A DNA stretch of 64,000 nucleotides from Leifsonia sp. ZF2019 (GTDB taxonomy: Bacteria; Actinomycetota; Actinomycetes; Actinomycetales; Microbacteriaceae): contig NZ_CP065037.1 in NCBI RefSeq assembly GCF_019924635.1, forward strand, positions 1,488,001 to 1,552,000. Reading direction: 5' to 3'. How positions within the stretch are numbered: position 1 is the first letter of the stretch; every line of letters starts with the position of its first letter. The notes beneath the pieces were generated by a model. That model was not told the origin of the DNA, made no database searches, and worked only from the letters and a program-made list of their open reading frames with translations. Both the position numbers and the translations under genes were made by a program. Shown piece after piece: positions 57,537 to 64,000 of the stretch.

Positions 57537-58505
57537 AGTTGGTGGCCCCGCGTTCTGCCCGTCCTGTTCCTGCCGATCTACGGCTCGGGGTACATCGCCG
57601 GCGCCCTGGGGCTGCACACCATGCGACCATTCGCCATGACGTTCTGGCGGTTCGCGATCGCGGGCGTCGTCGTCCTCGTGGTGGTCGCCCTCCGCCGTGC
57701 CCGCTGGCCGCGGGGCTGGCGGCAGTGGTGGCCGGTGCTCGCGGTGGGGCTCCTCATCCAGGTGGTCCAGTTCGGCGGCAACTACACGGCCATGGGTCTC
57801 GGGATGCCGGCCGGGCTGACCTCGCTCATCGCGGGGAGCTCGTCGCTCATGATCGCCATCGGAGCGGTGCCGGTGCTGCACGAGAAGCTCGGCGGCCGAC
57901 GTCTGGTCGGGGTGATCCTCGGCTTCGTCGGCGTCGCTGTCGCCCTCGCCGACCACCTCGGCGTGCCGAGCGGCCCCGTCGGGGTCTTCGCGGCCTTCAG
58001 TGCGGCCGTCGGCTACGCGGGAGGCTCGCTGCTGCAGCGCAAGCGGCTGCACGGTGTCGACAGTTGGGTCAGCGTCGCGATCCAGTTCCTCGTGGCGGCG
58101 CCGATCACGTTCGTGGCTGCGGAGCTGACCGGCGGCGTCGGTATCCCGCTCACGCCGGAGGCCCTCCTCCCTCTCGCCTGGATCGGCCTCGTGAACTCGG
58201 TGCTCGGGATGTGGCTGCTCGGTCAGATGCTCCGGCACCACACAGGTGCGACCTTGAGCGCGTGGAGCAACCTCATCCCGTCGTTCACCGCCGTGCTGGC
58301 CGCCCCGTTCCTCGGGCAGGCGCTGACGCCGATGCTGGGCGTCGGACTGGTGATCACCCTCGTCGGCACCGGACTGGTCGTGCTGCCGGAGCGGCGGTCC
58401 CGGCGCCGTGCGGCCGCGGACGGGCGCGAGGCCGCCGCAGTGGAGGGGCCGCGCCCGGATGACGAGCGCGAGCAGACCCGTGACGCCGAGCGGAGCGCCG
58501 CCTAG
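57525..58505 (+). CDS. EamA family (DMT superfamily) transporter
   Basis: A 326-aa membrane protein with ten predicted helices in two EamA repeats (first from VLFLPIYGSGYIAGALGLHTMRPFAMTFWRFAIAG; second from GVFAAFSAAVGYAGGSLLQRKR), and a charged 45-residue C-terminus. DMT carriers of this kind export amino acids or metabolites; the substrate is unknown. The GTG at 57525 has no ribosome site and probably starts a leaderless transcript. The flanking doubled operator links it to the divergent CGNR regulator. Confidence 0.87.
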   Translation: MNRYSWWPRVLPVLFLPIYGSGYIAGALGLHTMRPFAMTFWRFAIAGVVVLVVVALRRARWPRGWRQWWPVLAVGLLIQVVQFGGNYTAMGLGMPAGLTSLIAGSSSLMIAIGAVPVLHEKLGGRRLVGVILGFVGVAVALADHLGVPSGPVGVFAAFSAAVGYAGGSLLQRKRLHGVDSWVSVAIQFLVAAPITFVAAELTGGVGIPLTPEALLPLAWIGLVNSVLGMWLLGQMLRHHTGATLSAWSNLIPSFTAVLAAPFLGQALTPMLGVGLVITLVGTGLVVLPERRSRRRAAADGREAAAVEGPRPDDEREQTRDAERSAA

Positions 58506-58514
58506 GCTCGGGGC

Positions 58515-59099
58515 ATGAGACTGCCGCCGACCCCGCGCGTGCTGTTCCTGCGCGAGCTTGCGCGGGAGCTGCGGCAGGACGGGCGCGCCGGTCGCGTCAT
58601 CGTGGCGGTCGACGGCGGACCCGGGGGCACGGCGTTCGCCGACGACCTGGCGGCGGTCTTCGACGAGGCGGGCGCCGACGTGGTGCGCGCGTCGATGCGC
58701 GACTTCCACCGCTCCCACGCGGACCGCACCCGGCTCGGCCCCGAGACCGTGGAGGGCTACTATTGCGGCGCGTATGACGAGGTGACGCTGCGCCGGGTGC
58801 TGATCGACCCGTTCCGGCTGGGTGGAAGCGCCGGCTTCCAGACCGTCGCGTTCGACGAGGCGCGCGACGCGCCCGCCGAGAGCAGGTGGCTGAGTGCGGG
58901 CCCCGACGCCGTGCTCGTGCTCGACGGCGAGTTCCTGCTGCGGCCGAGCCTGCGGGACGAGTGGAACGCCTCCGTGCTGCTCGTGGACGAGCCGCAGAAC
59001 CCGGCCTACCTGGCCGACGCCGACCCTCGCGCGCACGCCGGGGTACTCGTCGACGAGGCGGACCCTGCCGCACCCCGCCGCGTCGCCCGCGAGGGTTAG
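58515..59099 (+). CDS. Uridine-kinase-like protein lacking the P-loop lysine
   Basis: A 194-aa protein with the layout of small uridine-kinase-like P-loop enzymes: VIVAVDGGPGGTAFADDLAAVF at residues 28-49 sits where Walker A should be (DGxxGSGKT), but the GKT/S is replaced and no lysine is present. The later DFHRSHADRTRLGPETVEGYY and LVLDGEFLLRPSLRDEWNASVLL match the substrate region of the family. It may have lost catalysis. A -10 box TAGGCT overlaps the EamA stop and lies 6 nt before the ATG. Confidence 0.75.
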   Translation: MRLPPTPRVLFLRELARELRQDGRAGRVIVAVDGGPGGTAFADDLAAVFDEAGADVVRASMRDFHRSHADRTRLGPETVEGYYCGAYDEVTLRRVLIDPFRLGGSAGFQTVAFDEARDAPAESRWLSAGPDAVLVLDGEFLLRPSLRDEWNASVLLVDEPQNPAYLADADPRAHAGVLVDEADPAAPRRVAREG

Positions 59100-60109
59100 C
59101 GCGGGGCCTGCAGGAGGGGCCGGAGCCGATCGAGCACGACCGGGCGGGGCACGAATGCGCCCGCGTGCTCGACCTCGTGCACGAGCGCGGTGAGGGCGGC
59201 GTTCACGGGAGCGGCCCGGCCGAGCTCCGCGGCCTCGGCGACGACTGCGCCGTTCAGGTAGTCGATCTCACTGCGCTGGCCGCGGCGGATGCTCTGCAGC
59301 GTCGACCCCGGGTTGGGCGTCGCGCCCATCCGGCGCCTCATGAGCAGCGGGACGATCTGCGCCGCCCAGCGGGGGGCCCGGGCGACGAACCGCAGGATTC
59401 GATCGTCGAGGCCCTGGATGCTCCCATAGCGGATGCCGCGGTCGAAGCCGACGCGAGTCGCCTCCTGCATGCTCGCGGTCACGATGGCGCGGAGCGCCCG
59501 GTCGCCGAGCGTCTGCTGGACGCTCAGCCCGGTGATCGCGGGCATGGCGTTCACCTGGTTGACGATGAGCTTGGTCCACTGCGCGCCGGTGAAGTTCGCG
59601 ACCGCGAAGGCGGGCATGGCCGCGTCGAGGACGCCCGCGGCGGCGACGGCGGACGCCGGGGGAGGTCCGTCTCCAGCACCCAGGTAGGTGTTGGCGGTGG
59701 TCGTCACCGTGATGCGGCCGGGGGAGAGGTAGCTGGAGGCGTAGAGGGCGAGCGCGCCGACGCAGTCCGAGTCCGGCAGGAGCTCGCTCGCCTGCCGGAG
59801 ACCGGCGAGGCCGTTCTGCACGACCACGACGGTGATGCCGCGCAGGAGGTGCGCGTTCTCCTCGATGGCAGCCCGCGCATCCTGTGCCTTCGTGCAGAGG
59901 AAGACCAGCTCGGGCGTCGACTGCAGCGTCTCGGCGGCGTCGACCCGGGCCGTGTGCTCGCCCCAGCCGCCGTCGAGCCGGAGGCCGTCCCGGCGGATCG
60001 CCGCGAGGTGCTCGCCGCGTGCGGTCACCTCGACCAGATGGCCGACGCGGTCGAGCAGCGCCGCGACGGCGCCGCCGATCGCTCCTGCTCCGATGACGCC
60101 GATCCGCAC
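59096..60109 (-). CDS. Ketopantoate reductase-like oxidoreductase (ApbA/PanE family)
   Basis: A 337-aa NADPH-dependent enzyme. N-terminal Rossmann motif IGVIGAGAIGGAVAALL, the LCTKAQD segment with the family Lys, VVVQNG, and the C-terminal helical domain with WTKLIVNQVNAM and SEIDYLNGAVVAEA. Classical PanE reduces ketopantoate in pantothenate synthesis; this longer relative, away from other pan genes, may act on another 2-keto substrate. The GTG start lacks a strong ribosome site. Its TAA overlaps the stop of the convergent kinase-like gene. Confidence 0.85.
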   Translation of the reverse strand: MRIGVIGAGAIGGAVAALLDRVGHLVEVTARGEHLAAIRRDGLRLDGGWGEHTARVDAAETLQSTPELVFLCTKAQDARAAIEENAHLLRGITVVVVQNGLAGLRQASELLPDSDCVGALALYASSYLSPGRITVTTTANTYLGAGDGPPPASAVAAAGVLDAAMPAFAVANFTGAQWTKLIVNQVNAMPAITGLSVQQTLGDRALRAIVTASMQEATRVGFDRGIRYGSIQGLDDRILRFVARAPRWAAQIVPLLMRRRMGATPNPGSTLQSIRRGQRSEIDYLNGAVVAEAAELGRAAPVNAALTALVHEVEHAGAFVPRPVVLDRLRPLLQAPR

Positions 60110-60152
60110 GCGGACCAGCCTACGTCGTGCGGCTTGCTGCCCACGCGAGACC

Positions 60153-60203
60153 GGGGTCGCATCCTGCCGTTCCGCGCGCGCCGAAGCGGCAGGATGCGAC
60201 CCC
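60153..60203. repeat. Perfect 17-bp inverted repeat downstream of the MFS gene
   Basis: GGGGTCGCATCCTGCCG (60153-60169) and its exact complement (60187-60203) enclose a 17-nt loop rich in CG dinucleotides. It lies between the MFS stop and the start of the reductase gene, both on the minus strand, and probably terminates the MFS transcript. No T tract. Confidence 0.7.
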
Positions 60204-60223
60204 TCGGATCGGGATGCGGCCCG

Positions 60224-61717
60224 TCAGGGGACGGGGACCGGGGCCGCCTCGATCGGGGCGGGCGCGCCGACGTCGTCGTGGCCTGCGTCGTCCGTCTCCG
60301 CCGCAAGCCGGGCGGCCAGGCGACGGCCGGGGAGCGCGAAGGCGATCACCGCGGCGACGGCCAGCGCGGACGCGCCCACCCACACGGCGGGGATCGCCGC
60401 GTCCACGTAGCCGGTCGGGGTGAGCGTCCCGCCGGCACCGGTGAAGACGGCGGTGAGCACGGCGACGCCGAGGGCGACGCCGATCTCCCGCAGTGTGGAG
60501 TTCGTGCCCGACGCCTTCGCGTGATCGGCCCCCCGCATGTTGGCGAGCACGGCCGTCGAGCTGGGAGCGAAGACGAGTCCCATGCCGACGCCGGCGAGCA
60601 GGAACGGCGGCCACATCTCGGAGTACGGGAGCGTGGCGGAGAGGGTGAGCGCGATCCAGCCCATGGCCACCGCGAGGAGCACGAGGCCTGCCACGATCGG
60701 CAGCCGCGTGCCGGTCCGCGACGAGACCAGGCCCGTCAGCGGTGCGACCACCATCGGCGCGAGGGTCCACGGCATGGTCATCACGCCGGCCTCGAGCGGC
60801 GTGTGGCCCTGCACCACCTGCAGGAACTGGATCAGGATGAAGATCGCCCCGAAGATCCCGAAGCTGAAGGTCATGCCGACCAGGTTCGCCGCGGTGAAGC
60901 TGCGGTCGCGGAACAGCCGCAGGGGCAGGAGTGGGGCGGGCGTCCGCGACTCCCAGAGCACGAAGGCCACGAGCAGCACGCTGCCTCCGATCAGCGAGAC
61001 GAGCACCTCGGTGCTGCTCCAGCCCGCGTCGTTGCCGCGGACGATCCCGTAGACCAGTCCGAAGACACCGGGGGCGGCCAGCAGGAGGCCGACGATGTCG
61101 GAGCGCACGCGGGCGCCGAAGCTGTTCGGGAGGGCGATTAGCACGAGCGGCACCGCGATCACGCCCAGCGGCACGTTGAGCCAGAAGATCGCCTGCCAGT
61201 TCCATCCCTCGACCACGGCGCCACCGATGAGCGGGCCGAGGGCGACGCCGAGGCCCGAGATGCCGCCCCAGATCCCGATGGCGGCGGGACGCAGCCGGGC
61301 GCTGACGCTGCCCGCGAGCAGGGTGAGCGAGAGGGGGAGGAGCGCGGCGGCTCCGGCGCCCTGCACGGCGCGGGCCGCGATGAGCATCCAGGGCTCGGTG
61401 GCGAGCGCGGCGGCCGCGCTGGCCACCGTGAAGACGACGATGCCGCCGAAGAAGACCGTGCGCCGGCCGAACCGGTCGCCGAGGCCGACGGCCATGAGCA
61501 TGAGGGTGGCGAAGCTCAGCGTGTACGCGTTGACGACCCACTGCAGCTCCTCGATGGAGGCGCTGAGGTCGCGGGCGATCACCGGGAGGGCGCTGGTGAC
61601 GACGAGGTTGTCGAGCGTCGCCATGAACATCGGGAGCGAGGCCGCCACGATGGCGAGCCACACCGGGATGCGCCGGCCGGTACGCGCGGCGGCCGGGGCG
61701 AGGTCTGTTGCGGTCAT
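60224..61717 (-). CDS. DHA2 family MFS drug exporter
   Basis: A 497-aa major-facilitator protein with 14 predicted helices (DHA2/QacA type). Motif A is GDRFGRRTVFFGG, motif C-like GISGLGVALGPLIGGAVVEGWNWQAIFWLNVPLG, and helix 1 carries LDNLVVTSALPVIARDL, the DxxxVNxALP-type family signature. Such pumps expel cationic drugs or other toxic compounds by proton antiport. The promoter TTGACA-N17-TAGAGT is strong and lies under two operator copies; the divergent TetR gene is the likely regulator. Confidence 0.92.
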   Translation of the reverse strand: MTATDLAPAAARTGRRIPVWLAIVAASLPMFMATLDNLVVTSALPVIARDLSASIEELQWVVNAYTLSFATLMLMAVGLGDRFGRRTVFFGGIVVFTVASAAAALATEPWMLIAARAVQGAGAAALLPLSLTLLAGSVSARLRPAAIGIWGGISGLGVALGPLIGGAVVEGWNWQAIFWLNVPLGVIAVPLVLIALPNSFGARVRSDIVGLLLAAPGVFGLVYGIVRGNDAGWSSTEVLVSLIGGSVLLVAFVLWESRTPAPLLPLRLFRDRSFTAANLVGMTFSFGIFGAIFILIQFLQVVQGHTPLEAGVMTMPWTLAPMVVAPLTGLVSSRTGTRLPIVAGLVLLAVAMGWIALTLSATLPYSEMWPPFLLAGVGMGLVFAPSSTAVLANMRGADHAKASGTNSTLREIGVALGVAVLTAVFTGAGGTLTPTGYVDAAIPAVWVGASALAVAAVIAFALPGRRLAARLAAETDDAGHDDVGAPAPIEAAPVPVP

Positions 61718-61758
61718 GAGCGGGTGTCCTGTTCTCGGAACGAAGCCGAATCAAGGTA

Positions 61759-61808
61759 GTAATCGAATGATTACCACGGACTCTAGTAATCGACTGATAA
61801 CCTGTCAA
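61759..61808. promoter_or_regulatory. MFS/tetR divergent promoters with two TetR operators
   Basis: Minus-strand MFS promoter: TTGACA (61803-61808), 17 nt, TAGAGT (61780-61785). Operator 1 GTAATC-GAAT-GATTAC (61759-61774) is perfect and covers the MFS start point. Operator 2 GTAATC-GACT-GATAAC (61786-61801) has one mismatch and fills the MFS spacer. The tetR -10, TAACCT (61798-61803), is 7 nt before its GTG, overlaps operator 2. Confidence 0.8.
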
Positions 61809-61810
61809 GC

Positions 61811-62443
61811 GTGACGGACAAGATCACCGAACGGATCCCCTCGGCGCAGCGCCGGGAGCAGATCCTCAGCGCCGCCGGGCGCGTCTTCGGCGAACGCGGA
61901 TACTTCGGTGCGACCACCGATCAGATCGCCAAGGCGGCCGGCATCAGCCAGCCGTACGTGGTGCGCATGTTCGGCAGCAAGGAGAACCTCTTCGTCGAGG
62001 TGCTCAGCCGCGCGCTCGACACGCTGCTCGTCGCCTTCACGCAGACCATCGCCGAGTGGAACGCGCAGGGCCGGCCCGCGGGCGACTCCGTCGACGACCG
62101 CAAGGAGATCAGCCGCCGCCTCGGGCTCACCTACGTCAACCTCATCGAGGACCGCGGCATCCTTCTCTCCCTCATGCAGGCGTTCGGGATGGGCCACGAC
62201 CCGGTGATCGGGGGCAAGGCCCGCGACGGTTTCATCGCGATCTACCGGATGCTGCGGGAGGACGCGGGTTTCGCCGCCGACGACGCGCGCTCCTTCCTGG
62301 CGGAGGGCATGCTCCTCAACACCCTGCTCGGGCTGCGCCTGCCGGACGAGTACGGCGACGACCCCTGCGCCACCGAGCTGCTCGAGAGCACGTTCCGCAC
62401 CAAGCTCCAGCTCGTCCTCGACACGACGGGGGCGGACGCGTGA
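61811..62443 (+). CDS. TetR family regulator of the MFS exporter
   Basis: A 210-aa repressor. The helix-turn-helix is ATTDQIAKAAGISQPYVVRMFGSKENLFVEVL (about residues 37-68). A helical ligand-binding domain follows. The GTG start has no ribosome site and a -10 box 7 nt away, so the transcript is leaderless and both its own and the MFS promoter lie under the doubled operator. Its TGA overlaps the truB GTG, coupling a housekeeping gene to this regulator. Confidence 0.92.
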   Translation: MTDKITERIPSAQRREQILSAAGRVFGERGYFGATTDQIAKAAGISQPYVVRMFGSKENLFVEVLSRALDTLLVAFTQTIAEWNAQGRPAGDSVDDRKEISRRLGLTYVNLIEDRGILLSLMQAFGMGHDPVIGGKARDGFIAIYRMLREDAGFAADDARSFLAEGMLLNTLLGLRLPDEYGDDPCATELLESTFRTKLQLVLDTTGADA

Positions 62444-63348
62444 CCGGCAGCGGTCTCCTCCTCGTCGACAAGCCGGGAGGGATGACGAGCCACGATGTCG
62501 TCGCGCGCGTGCGCCGTCTCGCCGGCACGCGCAAGGTCGGCCACGCGGGGACGCTCGACCCGATGGCGACCGGACTGCTCATCGTGGGCGTCAACTCGTC
62601 GACCCGCCTGCTCACCTACATCGTCGGCGCCGACAAGGAGTACCTCGCGACCATCCGGCTCGGATCCACCACCACCACGGACGACGCCGAAGGCGACGAG
62701 ACCGGGCGGGCCGACGCCGCCGCGCTCGCCGCGGTCGCGGACGAAGCCGTCCTGGCCGGGATCGCCGACCTCACCGGCGAGATCCAGCAGGTGCCGAGCG
62801 CGGTGAGCGCCATCAAGGTCGACGGCAAACGCGCCTACGCCCGGGTGCGGGCGGGGGAGGAGGTCGTCCTCGAGCCGCGCGCCGTCACGGTGAGCGCCTT
62901 CGAGCTGCTCGCCGCGCGACGCATGCCGGACTCCCTCGACCTCGACGTGCGCGTGGTCTGCTCGTCCGGCACCTACATCCGTTCCCTCGCCCGCGATCTC
63001 GGCTCCGCGCTCGGCGTCGGCGGGTACCTGACGGCCCTGCGCCGCACCCGCGTCGGCCGGTACGACGTGCGAGACGCGCACGACCTCGATACGCTCGAGC
63101 CGGACGCGGCGCTGCTGCCCGCGGTGGATGCCGCCACAGCACTCTTCGAGCGCCTCGACCTCACCGAGCAGCAGGCGATCGACCTGACGCACGGGCGACG
63201 CATCCATCTCGCCGACCGGGAAGGACCGGGCGGCGTCCCTGTCGCGGCCGTCGCCCCGACCGGCCAACTGGTGGGGCTCATCGAGTTCCGCGGAAAGGAA
63301 GCAAGGACCCTCGTGAACTTCCCGACCGACGAGATCGCCACGGCATGA
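62440..63348 (+). CDS. truB: tRNA pseudouridine(55) synthase
   Basis: A 302-aa enzyme making pseudouridine 55 in the T loop of tRNAs. GLLLVDKPGGMTSHDVV, the catalytic Asp in KVGHAGTLDPMATGLLIVGV, and the thumb-loop and PUA-like C-terminal region (RIHLADREGPGGVPVAAV) are present. The GTG overlaps the tetR stop (GTGA) and no other promoter is visible. In most bacteria truB follows rbfA; here seven genes lie between. Confidence 0.95.
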   Translation: MTGSGLLLVDKPGGMTSHDVVARVRRLAGTRKVGHAGTLDPMATGLLIVGVNSSTRLLTYIVGADKEYLATIRLGSTTTTDDAEGDETGRADAAALAAVADEAVLAGIADLTGEIQQVPSAVSAIKVDGKRAYARVRAGEEVVLEPRAVTVSAFELLAARRMPDSLDLDVRVVCSSGTYIRSLARDLGSALGVGGYLTALRRTRVGRYDVRDAHDLDTLEPDAALLPAVDAATALFERLDLTEQQAIDLTHGRRIHLADREGPGGVPVAAVAPTGQLVGLIEFRGKEARTLVNFPTDEIATA

Positions 63349-63713
63349 TCGAGTGGTTCACCACGGTCCAGGTGATCGTCGCCTGCGCCGCCGGCCTCCT
63401 GTGCCTCGTGCTCGGCCTCGCCGGCCGCGTGCCGAACGACCTCACGATGGGCGCCGTCGCGCTCGTGGAACTGCTGCTCCTGGCACAGCTCGTCGTCGCG
63501 ATCGCGGCGCCGGCGGTCGGAAACACTCCCAGCGGGAGCCTGCCGGAGTTCTACATCTACCTGATCTCGGCGATCATCCTCCCGGCCGCCGGGGGCTTCT
63601 GGGCCCTGATCGAGCGCAACCGCTGGAGCACCGTCATCCTGGGCGGCGTCTGCCTCGCCATCGCCGTCATGGTGTACCGGATGGGCCAGATCTGGTTCGT
63701 CCAGGGCGCCTGA
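63345..63713 (+). CDS. Small four-helix membrane protein, unknown function
   Basis: A 122-aa protein with four predicted membrane helices (VQVIVACAAGLLCLVLGLAG, TMGAVALVELLLLAQLVVAIA, FYIYLISAIILPAAGGFWAL, TVILGGVCLAIAVMVYRM). The ATG overlaps the truB stop (ATGA). Genes of this size and layout follow truB in related actinobacteria, but I know no function. Confidence 0.78.
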   Translation: MIEWFTTVQVIVACAAGLLCLVLGLAGRVPNDLTMGAVALVELLLLAQLVVAIAAPAVGNTPSGSLPEFYIYLISAIILPAAGGFWALIERNRWSTVILGGVCLAIAVMVYRMGQIWFVQGA

Positions 63714-63748
63714 CGCCGCGCGGGCGGCCCGCCTCCCGCGGGCGCGAA

Positions 63749-63754
63749 TAGAAT
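63749..63754 (+). promoter_or_regulatory. -10 box for a leaderless transcript
   Basis: TAGAAT ends 8 nt before the ATG at 63763, the same arrangement as at argS. Confidence 0.55.
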
Positions 63755-63762
63755 CGTCTTCG

Positions 63763-64000
63763 ATGTCTCCCCTCACCAAATCCGCGAGCGAGCGCGCGCA
63801 GCGCACGAGGACCCGGCGCATCTCCGGGATCGGCCGTGTGCTCGTCTTCGTCTACGGCGTGCTCGCCCTGGCGGCGACCGGCCGCAGCGTCTTCCAGATC
63901 ATCGACCGGTTCGACGAGGCGCCCGTCGCCTTCACCCTCTCCGCAGTCGCCGCCGTCGTCTACATCGTCGCCACCGTCGCCCTCGTCGCGCCGGGCCGTG
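63763..64000 (+). CDS. Membrane protein, start only (cut by the right edge)
   Basis: The first 79 codons are visible. A basic N-terminus (MSPLTKSASERAQRTRTRRISG) is followed by two membrane helices (VLVFVYGVLALAATGRSVFQII and FTLSAVAAVVYIVATVALVA). The family is not recognised. It starts 49 nt after the previous gene and seems to have its own leaderless promoter. Confidence 0.65.
   Translation, partial: MSPLTKSASERAQRTRTRRISGIGRVLVFVYGVLALAATGRSVFQIIDRFDEAPVAFTLSAVAAVVYIVATVALVAPGR

Overview
The window is ordinary chromosomal DNA from a high-GC Gram-positive bacterium. Gene order and protein style (argS-lysA-hom-thrC-thrB-rho-prfA; prmC-tsaC-wecA-atp operon; nusA-ylxR-infB-rbfA; a Rho with a long disordered N-terminal insert; many GTG starts; many genes with a -10 box only 6-8 nt before the start codon) point to an actinobacterium, most likely a Microbacteriaceae member close to Leifsonia. 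This assignment is inference from gene content; no database was searched. I saw no phage, integrase, transposase or CRISPR array.

Layout. 1-2835: an envelope-stress pair, PspA (cut by the left edge) and a secreted/membrane TPM-domain protein. 2984-3724: a class I glutamine-amidotransferase-like hydrolase. 3766-10557: one carbohydrate operon on the minus strand (ROK repressor, solute-binding lipoprotein, two permeases, GH4 glycosidase, sugar kinase), probably controlled by an operator in front of the repressor. 10776-16431: small accessory genes (secreted-repeat lipoprotein, epimerase, MscS channel, a hydrolase remnant, msrB-msrA, rlmC). 16510-16582: tRNA-Arg(CCG).

17396-33078: translation and amino-acid genes. 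argS, a DUF2993 protein and lysA-hom-thrC-thrB (lysine and threonine from aspartate; the last four overlap at start/stop codons) lead to rho and prfA. cysE and cysK interrupt the usual prfA-prmC neighbourhood on the other strand, and two tandem HAD hydrolases separate prmC from tsaC. 33082-43208: wecA, an AtpI-like protein, the complete F1Fo ATP synthase operon atpBEFHAGDC with an unusually short epsilon, then a P-loop kinase and yaaA joined at 1-nt spacings. 43209-43566 is the only gene-free stretch above 300 nt. It holds a promoter-like element and a set of nested helices that look like an undescribed structured RNA.

43567-51127: DNA alkylation repair (tag, ogt), an aldo/keto reductase, a TetR regulator with its heterodimeric ABC exporter, and a DUF1206 membrane protein. 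51257-64000: nusA-ylxR-infB-rbfA, then a 6.4-kb block (mutY, CGNR regulator and EamA transporter with a duplicated shared operator, a P-loop-less kinase homologue, a PanE-like reductase, MFS pump and TetR with a duplicated operator) that separates rbfA from truB. truB overlaps the tetR stop codon and so appears to depend on the drug-efflux regulator's promoter.
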